A DNA stretch of 64,000 nt from positions 870,285,364 to 870,349,363 of the forward strand of contig NC_056743.1 of the NCBI RefSeq assembly GCF_019279795.1, in the 5' to 3' direction. The stretch's first letter is position 1. Each line of letters begins with the position of its first letter. The notes below the pieces were generated by a model that saw only the letters and a program-made list of their open reading frames with translations, was not told the DNA's origin and did no database searches. Origin of the DNA: Protopterus annectens. Lineage: Eukaryota; Chordata; Ceratodontiformes; Protopteridae. Below, piece after piece: positions 42,118 through 51,713 of the stretch. A program made the position numbers and the translations under genes.

Positions 42118-43700
42118 TTCCCACAACCACTCTGCTGTCTTCAAATTTTAATACTTTTTCCTTCTGACATACTTTTGTCAGAATCAGCAATTCCTGCTGA
42201 TATGATTACATCTTTGATAATATAATTTCTGGATGCTTTCTCATGGACAGGTTTGGAGCATATACTTAATGTACCCTTTCATTTAACAAATCCTGCTGTG
42301 GAATACCAATCCAACCACTTATTTGTGCTGTCATAAAATTAATGCAGTCTATTCCTTCTAGTTTCTCTGGTACAACAGAAAATCTCAGGTTTTCTCTGCA
42401 TGCTCTGTCTTCTAACTGTATTTTTTTTTAAACAGCTCTTCATGAGAAGCCTCATACTCAGCCATCTTTTTCTTCATTCCAACCTATGAACTTTGCAGTT
42501 GTATCAGTTCATCTGAATAGCTAGCATTCAAAACACATCATCCAAAGCCTCCTTTAAAGACCTCATCAGGCAACACCTCAAGCAAAGTTGGCAGTGCCAT
42601 GATTGCTCCCCAGGCTAGTGAAAGCGGATAAGGTACACATAGTAAACTTGAGTACTTGATTAAGATTGAAAACTATTCTCACAAACACTGGCTAATCTAC
42701 AGTGTATGTACTGCACTTGTGTACTATGTATATATTCTACCTATGTTCCAAATTTCAGCTGTACACCACAAATCTGTTAAGTACCTTTATTTTTAAATAG
42801 TTTTGTTTGTTCTCTCCACTGTAACTGTTGATGTGCTGCATACCACTGTAAAAACATGTCTTTTGTAATTTGTGTGTATACTGATCATGTCTAAATGTAT
42901 CTGTATTTTTTCTATGTGGAACTTTTCTCCCCGGGCCTCTGCTGAAATAGGGCCATTTCGGCTCAATTAGACACCCCCGGTTAACAAATGTAAAATAAAA
43001 TAAAAAATAAAATAAATAGTTAAAGCTTCTTCCATTTCTCTAGTCTTTTGTTATTTCAGTTCATATATTCCTTCAAATGTTCATTTATTTTATCATCTCT
43101 GAGTGCATTTGACTTATTTTTTCCTCTAAATTACTGGAAGCTATCTCTTGAACCAATCTGAAGCTTGAACTGCATTTTGCTGAACAGCTGTAGAATCCTC
43201 CCCAAACAGTGTTTTCGCTTCACCTTTTCTGGTTGATTTTCCTTCAGATTCTGTAAATTTCTTCTTTGCTGGCATCCAGGCAGTAACTTGATCTTACCCC
43301 CCAAAACAGTTTCAGTGGCACTCCTTTTTTTCAGTTTCTGTTTTCACACTGGGAGAGCTAATGTGAAGCTGTTGATCAGTGTGCAGTCATTTTGGAAGTC
43401 CTCTTTGTTTCATTTCTTGTGGGATGCACTAATTTGCTGTTATCTTTCTTTATATGACTTATGGAGCAAATACACATGTATTGCTACTTTGCATTAACAA
43501 AAAAAAAAAAAGTAATCTCCGTGGTATCCCCGAAGTCTCAAAACAACCCATTAAACAAGTATAGTGGGCCCAATAACAAAACAGTGTAAGAAACTTCTCT
43601 GTGTGGAAGATTTTCAGTCCATATATCTCTAGTTAATCACTGTATGTTAATCAGATCAGACAATAGTAGTTGAAGTAGCAAACTTAAACTCGTCTTAAGT

Positions 43701-43758
<58 letters not shown>

Positions 43759-45088
43759 GTACAGAATTATTAAGTATTCGAAAGTAATCCAAGCAAGGCA
43801 GGCAGTCTGTTTCCAGTCGAAAATCCTTTATTAAGTACACAGACAAGCAATCCAAGTAAAACAAAAATAGAGTAATAGTTTCCTTACAAGCTTTCTAAAT
43901 ATATATTTATACTTTTTATCAGGCAAGGGAGTGGTTTATTGTGCTGTAAGACAAAGTGTTATTGGTGCACATGTTAAATTCACATCCCTTCCCCCATCAG
44001 TGTGACATTCGAGCTGGTCCTGCCCTACTTAGTAGCTGTCATAATAATATAGCCCTTATGTACTTTAAATAAAATTTGTAATGATGTGGTACCTCTTATT
44101 TAACCAGATTATTAAGTAGAATATTAAGTCTGTGATTTTATCCAAGACAATATACTACATGGCTGGAAATATATCTACCTTATTCCATTTGGCAATAAAA
44201 AAAAATATATAAATATATACATATACGCTTTGCATGTAAAAAATCAATTGTAAAAATCATTTTCTGTTTTCATAATCTATTGTTAACAAAGATCGCTTTC
44301 GTCCTTTTAGACTTCTTCAGGTCTGTGTACAAGAACCCTAAAAACTATCTATAAAAATATTATTGTATAATTGGGTAGTGTTGTTATTACACATAATTTT
44401 GAATAAAGTGGAAAAAAAGAGAACCACAAAAAGAAAAAAATAATAAGAAAAAATGTACGATGATGGAAACAAATTATACACTTAAATTACAACTGATTTA
44501 AAATGGTATTTAAAACCAACTGGTAGAATAAAATAAAATAAAATTAGTCATGTAAACAATGTGGCAATTTTCTAAATTCCAATACACTTTTAATTGAACA
44601 GTTGTATAGTCCAGGCTTTCTAAAAGAGTTCAGCTTTAATTGCCACATGAATTCATGTTTCTCCAGAATATTCGGGATGTCTCCTTCAAGATCACCCATG
44701 TCTATGCGATCCAGGATCTGAAACTTAAAACCTGTGTGTCTTTTATGAAGAGAAAGGTGTTTGGCTAGTGCATTATTTTTACATCCAGAGTGGATTTCTG
44801 ACAGATGACATGAAATCCTACATTTGAGTTTATTTACAGTCTTGCCCACGTAGAATGCATCACATTCGTTGCACTGTACCCTATAAATTACTTTTGTAGT
44901 GTTACAGTCACCCCCTGCACTGGTCTTAATGATTTTCTGTAAATAAGGACAATAAAAACTGTCACCTTGCTGTATAAATATACAAAATGTACAATTAGTT
45001 TCACATCTTTTCGTGTTTCTCTCATATGGTCTAAGTTTAAATTCAACAAAACCTCTAATGTTCCTTGCATTTATTTTGCATTAACAGA
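42118..45088 (+). repeat. Direct-repeat block B
   Basis: Second copy of block A. It contains the L1/Tx1-like ORF1 remnant (minus, 42118-42520 and about 43021-43275), the CR1/L2 3' end (plus, about 42526-43020), a shorter A run at 43499-43511, (TA)n at 43715-43755 and the PLE-3 3' end (minus). After 45088 the sequence continues directly into the intron before the host exon. Confidence 0.95.
43790..45088 (-). pseudogene. PLE-3 (block B): GIY-YIG endonuclease and 3' region
   Basis: The better copy of PLE-3. Minus strand from 45085 reads [38 protein letters not shown], then CNECDAFYVGKTVNKLKCRI without the one-base loss of copy A, so the Cys-rich linker and the FYVG nuclease motif stay in one frame down to 44544 (LPHCLHD). 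A hammerhead-like motif is at 44294-44320. The RT half is missing. Confidence 0.85.
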
Positions 45089-45112
45089 TACTTATTATGT
45101 TTGTTGTTACAG

Positions 45113-45350
45113 GTTGGTGGAGCTGTTAGAGAAGTAACAGGATATTCAACAACGTATCGTCAGAAGATCACAGTGGAGGCAGGTGGAGATGATGGAGACT
45201 GTCTTCACACTCGACAGGGCTTTCATCACATAATCAAAGGTTTTCCAAATTGTGTGGTCACAGATGGAGTGATTAATTTTTTCTTGGCCAGGACTGAGAA
45301 GGCGCGGCAGGTGGGGTTTGACCCCAAACTCAACAGGGTGGCACATTTAG
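45113..45350 (+). CDS. Probable host internal exon, protein not identified
   Basis: A pyrimidine-rich acceptor (TTATGTTTGTTGTTACAG, ending 45112) and a donor (TTTAG|GTAATA at 45350/45351) bound a 238-nt exon. It starts in phase 0, contains 79 codons without a stop and ends one base into a codon. The translation starts [20 protein letters not shown] and includes [20 protein letters not shown] and [18 protein letters not shown]. It is richer in G and C than its AT-rich surroundings and not related to any transposon frame in the window, which supports a conserved host gene. I do not recognise the family and give no function. Neighbouring exons are not visible, so the rest of the window is probably intron or intergenic. 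Confidence 0.7.
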
Positions 45351-45680
45351 GTAATATATTTATAATTATCTTAGATTTTTTTGTATGTTTGCTTATTTTG
45401 TTAACTTTTAGAAGCTGATGGAACTGGGTGATTAATAGAATTCAATGTAACATCACTGATACTGAATTCAAATGCTGAAACACTTGCGTGCATGGAGCAT
45501 TCTGATTACGCTCCGATATAGAGAAAAAGACAAACCAGTTAAGCACCAGAATGGCGCATGACCCCACCTTAACAAATGTTAAGCACCCCCTACTTATGTT
45601 GTTAAGGTTGGGTCCCATGCTAGGCAGTAAAATCTGTCTGTACTGACTAGCAAATGACAGTGTCACAACAAAACATTTGA
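45351..45680. other. Intron-like sequence, nothing recognised
   Basis: Follows the donor site. Contains a short inverted-looking CCACCTTAACAAATGTTAAG stretch near 45570 but no gene or known repeat. Confidence 0.5.
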
Positions 45681-45870
45681 TCTGATGTCATTTTCATTCA
45701 TTCCTCAATGTGTGGGTCTCGGATCCACCTCTGCCAATCTCATTAGATTCTTGGATCCGACTCTCCAGCTCCTCCCTTTACCCACAATGCCCCTTACTTT
45801 CCAGATTACCTCAGATCGTGTTTGCTGCTAATAAATATGCCAGAGGGCATAATTACTTGTAATAAAAATT
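45681..45870 (+). repeat. Left terminal repeat relic of a DIRS-E-type element
   Basis: Starts TCTGATGTCATTTTCATTCA, parallel to the DIRS-E left end at 56012 (TCTGATATTGTTAATCCTTG), and shares ACCCACAATGCCCC and TTACCTCAGAT landmarks. No matching gag follows. Instead another DIRS type begins. Confidence 0.6.
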
Positions 45871-46166
45871 ATAATTAAAACAAGAAACAGGATAGAGACA
45901 GAGTAGGGGCTCAGACTGGAAACAGTGGTTTCCATATACCTCATCAGATCACTCCCAAAGGATAAGGACTGGGGGGAAGAAGGACTGTCCGATATTACGA
46001 GGTCTGGATATAAAGGGAGTCAGCCAGCACCATGATCTCATTTCTTTCTTACCATTGGAGCCAGAAGCAGAGTGATAGTCAGTGCATTGGTTGAGCCACA
46101 TCAGAGAAAGATGACAGCTAATGCTGAGTACACTGTCGTGGAACTTCCCATGTGTTTTTTGACTAA

Positions 46167-46640
46167 TGTCTGAGAAAGTTAATAACTATCTCTGCTGTGG
46201 CAAGCAGATAACTCACCATGACTTTCATCCTTTTTGTTTAACTTGTTTGCGCCCATAACAAGACGTTCCTGTCACTTCTATGCTTGCTTTAATAGTAGAA
46301 CTATCAAGTGTAAGGCTGAGATTTTAGCTAAACATTTTAGTGAGTCATTAAAGCCTTCATGTACCATGATCGCTGGTCGAGCTGAAGTTGATCTTAGCTT
46401 GTTGGTTGGGTCTGGGGCCACTTCGCAGGTTCTGGCTTCCGACTGTTCCTCCACCCTTCACCCTTTTTCTTCTCCCAGGTTGGGAAGGCAGCATTCCCTG
46501 TTCCTCAAGAAACGGAACCTCATTACCAGGAATCTGTGGATTCTGGAAATCATTCAAAGAGGTTACAAACTCATGTTCAAACAGCCTTTAATTCTTTTAT
46601 CTTCCAAGATATTCCTCCAAACTAAAAGGCTGAGGCATTA
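46167..46640 (+). pseudogene. DIRS-C gag start and RT start, internally deleted
   Basis: ATG at 46167 gives MSEKVNNYLCCGKQITHHDF, HPFCLTC, matching the DIRS-A gag zinc module. After a stop and a slip come SRTIKCKAEILAKHF. By about 46440 the frame already matches the pre-RT segment of DIRS-A (LFLKKRNLITRNLWILEII), so around 1.5 kb of gag is missing. Confidence 0.75.
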
Positions 46641-46656
46641 AACCAGTACTGCTTCT

Positions 46657-48045
46657 GTGCACCCAAGGCTTGGTGGAACCTGTACCAAACTCTTTGAAAA
46701 GAAAAGGTTTTTACTCCAGACTTTGCCTAGTTCCCAGAAAAGGCCAGTTCTAAACTTGTCAAGGCTCAATCAATTCTTGCATGTCCCAAAATTCAAAATG
46801 CTAAATCTTCAAAAACTACTGCCCATGATCTTCCCCAGTGCCTTCCTGATAATCTTAGATGTAAAAGATGCATACCTCTACATCCCCATAGAAGAATCTC
46901 ACAGGAGGTTCTTAGGCTTCAGAGCAGGTGTGAAGCATTATCAGTTCTGTGCTCTGTTCTTTGGCTTGTCTGCTAAACCCAGAGTTTTCACAAAATGCCT
47001 AGCCTCAGTGATAGCCTTCTGCAGGACAAAGGGAATTCAGATTTACCCTTACTTAGATAATTGCATCATTCAGACAACAGATCTAGGAAAAACTCAAAGC
47101 AGCTCTGCTTTACGTCCAAAATATACTGACTTCAGTGGGGTTCACCATCATTACCAAAACATCTCAGAATAACCCCACAAACAGGATTGTGTTTCTGGGA
47201 ACTTTACTGGAGGCATCTCTCCAGATAGTATTTCTTCCCCCAGACAAGGTTACCTTCAAAAAGCTCCTTGTCTCAGATACCTCACAGCCAAAGAGTATCA
47301 CAGGGCCCTAGTTTACATTGCCTTTTGCATCCTCATGATCCTCCTAGCCAGAGTACATATGAGGAAACTGCAGTGTTGCCTCAAAAATGTGTGGTCCCAA
47401 CGTTTTCACTTCCTTACCTTCAGGATAAAACTTCTTCCTTTCTTCAGGAAAGAGTTTGCCTGGTGGGTCCAATCATGCTCCATCAATTCAGGCCTTCCCT
47501 TCAGGTTCATCCCTCAGGGCCAAACTCTGGCAAAAGATGCCTCAGAAATAGCCTGGGTAGCACATTACAACAACTTCCGGACTCAAAGCAGATGGGACTT
47601 CCTGCTCAGAAACAAACAAATCAACCTAAAAGAACTGATGGCAGTCTAAAAATGCTTGATTGTCTTCAAAGAACAATGGAAACTAGGAGTCCTCCTGGTA
47701 AAGACAGACAATACCACGGTTATGTGGTACATAAACAAATGGGGGAGACTCGCTCTTACCCCTTTGTTGCTTAGCTATGGACCTTTGGGAAGCAAACTAG
47801 TAGATCACCTTAGCAGGAGCTTGTCAGACCCCCATGAGTTTCAACTGTATTGGGATGTTTTTCTCAGCATAGTCAAAGAATGGGGTGTGCCACAGATAGA
47901 TCTTTTTTTCCATGAAAGAAAATACTCATTTGGAAAAGTTTTGCTCCAGGAACAAACCAAAGTCAGCCTGGAAGACAGATGCCTCCTCCTTTCCTTGGAC
48001 AGGCCTATTGCTGTATACACTTGCTACCTAGAATACTGCTGAAAA
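46657..48045 (+). pseudogene. DIRS-C RT / RNase H remnant with altered active site
   Basis: RT motifs IILDVKDAYLYIPIEES and FFGLSAKPRVFTKCLASVIA precede IQIYPYLDNCII: the usual YLDD reads YLDN here (near 47050-47062), so the second catalytic Asp is lost. RNase H remnants (KDASEIAWVAHYN, LKELMAV then a stop, KTDNTTVMWYINK, VDHLSRSL) and a QIDLFF remnant of the methyltransferase-like part follow across several slips. Confidence 0.82.
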
Positions 48046-48371
48046 TTAGGGAAGAAGAACTGAGGGTCATTTCAGTAGCTCCATATTGGCCAAGGCAGCA
48101 CTGGTGCCCATATTGCTCAGTCTAATCAACAGGAAACCATGTCTGCTTCCAGAGAGAGTGGACCTGTTAACACAGAACAAGGACACCATCATATACTTCA
48201 ACCTGCACACACTCAAATTGACAGCTTGGGTAATACCTTGATCCCATGGAAGGGGTCATTCCTTGACAAACATGTCTTGGACATTCTAAAAGAAAAGTCA
48301 CAAAACAGCCAGCACCCAACTGGAAAAGGAGTATTTAATATGTTGCACCACAAAACATGAAAAAACAAACT

Positions 48372-48396
48372 GGTTTCGGCCTAATGGCCTTTTTCA
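48372..48396 (-). ncRNA. Hammerhead-like motif, left inverted end of PLE-4
   Basis: On the minus strand TGAAAAAGGCCATTAGGCC is followed by GAAACC. GGCC pairs with GGCC to give a stem II, with the GAAA core after it. It matches the copy at 50161-50185. Confidence 0.5.
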
Positions 48397-48679
48397 ATGT
48401 ATATTTCAGCCTGTAGTCAACCACTTATTTATATACAAAGCCTTAATTGATCATAAATTGAACAATTATAGATGCTTATTTAAACCATGTGGAAATAATC
48501 CACCCAGTTTCACAATCCATGATTTCCCTCTTTTTTTTTTAACAACTTATGCCAACCTGTTTTTAAGAATCTGTTGCCCATAATTCTGTCAATAATAATA
48601 CATTTAAATGTAGCTGTATTATGTAAAATAGGCTCCCTGTTACGCTGTCGCAGACGTAGGTTGTCGCATGTGCCTTTGT

Positions 48680-48795
48680 TGAACTGTGAAGCGCGAAAAG
48701 GCAAAATAGCGAAGCGGCTTTTCAACAAATTCTTTCCCTGGGAAAGAATTCATTTGGCCGCTTTCGCTACTTTGTCTTTTCGGCAGTGCAGAGCG
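48680..48795. repeat. Imperfect hairpin (foldback) within PLE-4
   Basis: Arms of about 50 nt (GCGAAAAGGCAAAATAGCGA on the left, its near-complement near 48760-48790 on the right) meet at about 48739 (CTTTCCCTGGGAAAG). It is more GC-rich than its surroundings and may be a small MITE or an RNA structure. Confidence 0.75.
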
Positions 48796-50160
48796 ATCTC
48801 AGAGTTGGTATATTTAAGTAGGGGGATGGGGGGGCACATTTGTTCTCATTCAAATACTGGGCAAATTCTTGTAGATATATAACATCCGATTTCCACACCA
48901 TCCAGCAGTCATCCAAAAGCCATCACCAAATGTCTATTTCATCAAGAAATATGTTGTGATTACTATCACAGATTATAATCTGTTCAAGATAACCCATGAA
49001 CAGATCAGCATATATGGGAGCAAAAAAATGCACCCATAGCTATACCAAGCAACTGAATGAGAACAAATGGGGCATAAAATTCACAGTCAGTTATGATTTG
49101 ACATCTATTTTTTTTCTGGATGTAACCATATATAGACAACCGGATGGTGCCTTGTCTAGCTCACTATATAGAAAACCCCATCATTCAAATACATTATTAC
49201 ACGCCTCCAACTGTCATTCTAAACACATCATTTCTAACATCCCCAAATCGCAATTTATGAGAATACACAGGATCTGCTCCAACACGGAGGGCTATAAGCA
49301 TTTTGATCAGGATTTAATTAATCATTTTAGAGAACATGGTTATCCTATGGCCAAGGTGTTTAAGACCGGTAGGGAGGTTCAAGCAACTCTCCAGAAATGA
49401 TTTACTTACTTATAAAAAAACGTCAGTTCCAGAGGGATCACAAAATCAGGTTCACTACTACTTATGGCAGAAACACACATGAATTTTTGGACATAGTGCA
49501 ACAGCATTAGGACATCCTGTTTGCTGATGGTAAATTATGTGACATGTTAGGGGATAGATGTTTAATTTAATTTCGGAAAGGCCAGACTTTGGGGAGTCAT
49601 TTTAGCCATTGTAAACTATATACACCATTGGAACATTCAGTACAGGCTACACTAGATGGGACCAAAGTGGTGGGATGCTACCCTTGTGGGCATTGCTCTT
49701 TTTGCAAACATATTCTTCAGACGAAATAATTCACTAGCAAAAACACTCCAAATGTTTTTTCTATTAATGTTTTTTTCTAACTGTAGCAGCAATTGTGTCA
49801 TTTCCCTTGCACTTTTCTCCTGCTCAGCTTTTTATGTTGGCCAAACTTCCAGACCTATTAAATTTCGTATTTCAGAACATCTCAGTAACATTAGAAATAA
49901 ACGTCTGACTAATGCTCTATATAAACATGCTATTTTACATAATACAGCTACATTTACATTTATTATTATTGACAGAATTATGGGCAACAGATTCTTAAAA
50001 ACAGGTTGGCATAAGTTGTTAAATAAAAAGAGAAATCATGGATTGTGAAACTGGGTGGGTTATTTCCACCTGGTTTAAATGAGCATCTATAATTGTTCAA
50101 TTTATGATCAATTAAGTCTTTGTATATAAATACGTGGTTGACTACAGGCTGAAATATACA

Positions 50161-50185
50161 CTGAAAAAGGCCATTGGGCCGAAAC
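50161..50185 (+). ncRNA. Hammerhead-like motif, right end of PLE-4
   Basis: CTGAAAAAGGCCATTGGGCC followed by GAAAC. Stem II is GGCC/GGCC. The first core is CUGAAAA instead of CUGAUGA. Confidence 0.5.
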
Positions 50186-51242
50186 CTGTTTGTTTTTTCA
50201 TGTTTTGTGGAGCAGCATATTAAATACTCCTTTTACAGTTGGGTTTTGGCTGTTTTGTGACTTTTCATATTATTTTTGAGCCTTGGCACCTGCCGTCCAC
50301 GCAGAATCCTTTGCTGCGTACATTCTAAAAGAAGCCAGGAGACCTAGAACTAAAAAGTCTTATTCCACCAAATTGGAAAGATTTATCGTATGGTGTAGAC
50401 CAAATGGACAAAGCCCTTTGCAAGCTCAGATCTCTTTGATCCTGTCATACTTATCAAGCCTTTTTGAAAAAAGACTGTCCTGCTCCTCATAAGAAGGCTT
50501 GGTCATTCTCTTTCTTTGTTCCAACTTCAGCTATTATTATTATTTTATTATTATTATTATTTTAGCCTATTTACCTTCTCAGCCTCATTTCTTTTTCCAT
50601 GCTCTCATTAAACAGATTCTGACAGGGGGTTGTCCAAATTAGGCCTTCTAGAAAACCTCTTGTTCCCCCTTGGGACCTCAGTTTCATTCTGGTAAAGCTC
50701 ACCTTCTCACCTTTTGAAGCAGCTGCTTCCACAGATATAAACCAAGTTGGTGACAGAGATTTCTTTAAACTAGACCATAGACTTGCCTACATTCTTTCCT
50801 AACTCTCTAAACAAGTAAGAAAGGATCTTTCATACTTTGCATGCATATGGGCAACTGCATTACTGCTTGGATGGGACCAAGAATGTCAGGAAGTCAGGCC
50901 AACTTTTTGTGGCATTTGCCAGTAGCTCTGAGGGAAGATCAGTTTCAAAGCAAATAATTTCCAAATGGATCTCCCCCTGTCTCATTTTGCTACAGCTGTC
51001 ATGGTAGGAAGCTTCCAGACTTTGTGAGGGCACATTCCACTAGGGCTACCACTACATTTGCTGACTTTCTTAAAGCGGTGGCCACTAAGGGCATTTTGTA
51101 AGCCACTACTTGTTCCTCTGTACATATCTTCATCAGACATTACCATCTTCCTACTTTTTCCAAGTCCAGAGCAGGGTTTGCGACTACCGTCTTGTAGGGC
51201 ATCCTTTCCTCTCCTTAGTCCTTCCATCCACCCTTCTTTCAG

Positions 51243-51345
51243 CTTTGGGAGTCATCCCACAAGTTAGGACTGCAACATGAAGAACATTGTACAGTTATGT
51301 ACACTTATCATAAATGTAGATGTTCGAGTGTATTCACTGTTGCAG
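51243..51345 (+). repeat. DIRS-C internal complementary region
   Basis: The second half (TACAGTTATGTACACTTATC and onward) is complementary to the right end near 51690-51713. The first half has no clean match at the left end, which fits a damaged left terminus. Confidence 0.7.
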
Positions 51346-51713
51346 TATTTCCCTTCCTCCTTCCATCTTGCCGATGAGATAGGCTTGGTCATTCTCCTTC
51401 TCAGTTCCAGGTTGCTCTTTCCTCCTTGACACATATTCTGGAGTCTGAGCTTAAGCCCCTGACCATAAGGACCTGCTGGGGGTCTCTTACCTGTTTGGGA
51501 CAAGAAAGCGCTGAGTTCATGGCGCCAGCCAATTCCCCTTATACCCATACTTTGTGACATCGGACATAGGGTCCGCTGGCTTCAGAATAAGGGTAAAATT
51601 CTCTAGTAGTCAGACTGTCCAAGGCTTCCGTGGTAAGAAGTCCTACAAGTTAGGACTGCAGCAGTGAATAGACTCTAACATGTACATTTATGGTAAGTGT
51701 ACACAACTGTACT

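Larger units (their letters stand above)
48295..50319 (+). mobile_element. PLE-4: Penelope-like element with inverted ends inside DIRS-C
   Basis: A 14-bp direct repeat ACATTCTAAAAGAA (48281-48294 and 50320-50333) flanks it. The left 330 bp (48295-48630) is an inverted copy of the right end (about 49930-50268), including the last GIY-YIG codons. Between them, plus strand: an unrelated hairpin, RT thumb (48996-49400: FFLDVTIYRQPDGA, LYRKPHHSN, IPKSQFMRIHRICSN) and the nuclease (49656-50048: CSAFYVGQTSRPIKFRISEH, NALYKHAI, FIIIDRIM). The catalytic RT core is absent, so it is a short, defective copy. Confidence 0.87.
48139..51200 (+). pseudogene. DIRS-C tyrosine recombinase, split by a PLE and internally deleted
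   Basis: The N-terminal end stops at LDKHVLDILKE (48294). After the PLE it resumes at 50320 with ILKEARRPRTKKSYSTKLER and LSYLSSLF. The segment that should hold the SARRVSEL Arg is deleted near 50735-50760. The later part keeps QLFVAFASSSEGRSVSKQII, an AHSTRATTT block with HxxR (about 51030) and an IRHYHLP block with Tyr (about 51135). Without the first Arg it cannot be active. Confidence 0.8.
45960..51713 (+). mobile_element. DIRS-C: decayed DIRS element with a PLE inserted
   Basis: Left repeat with a TATA-like GGATATAAAGGG (near 46008) is similar to the inverted right repeat at about 51480-51713, which ends GTACACAACTGTA. Gag is mostly deleted. RT, RNase H and recombinase remnants run to 51200, with an internal complementary region at about 51243-51345. 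The subfamily is closest to DIRS-A. The left outer boundary is uncertain. Confidence 0.78.

Noticed and set aside
49656-49760. Membrane-like N terminus of the PLE-4 nuclease frame
   Set aside because: It arises from frame slips in the Cys-rich linker of the PLE nuclease and is not a real signal or membrane segment.
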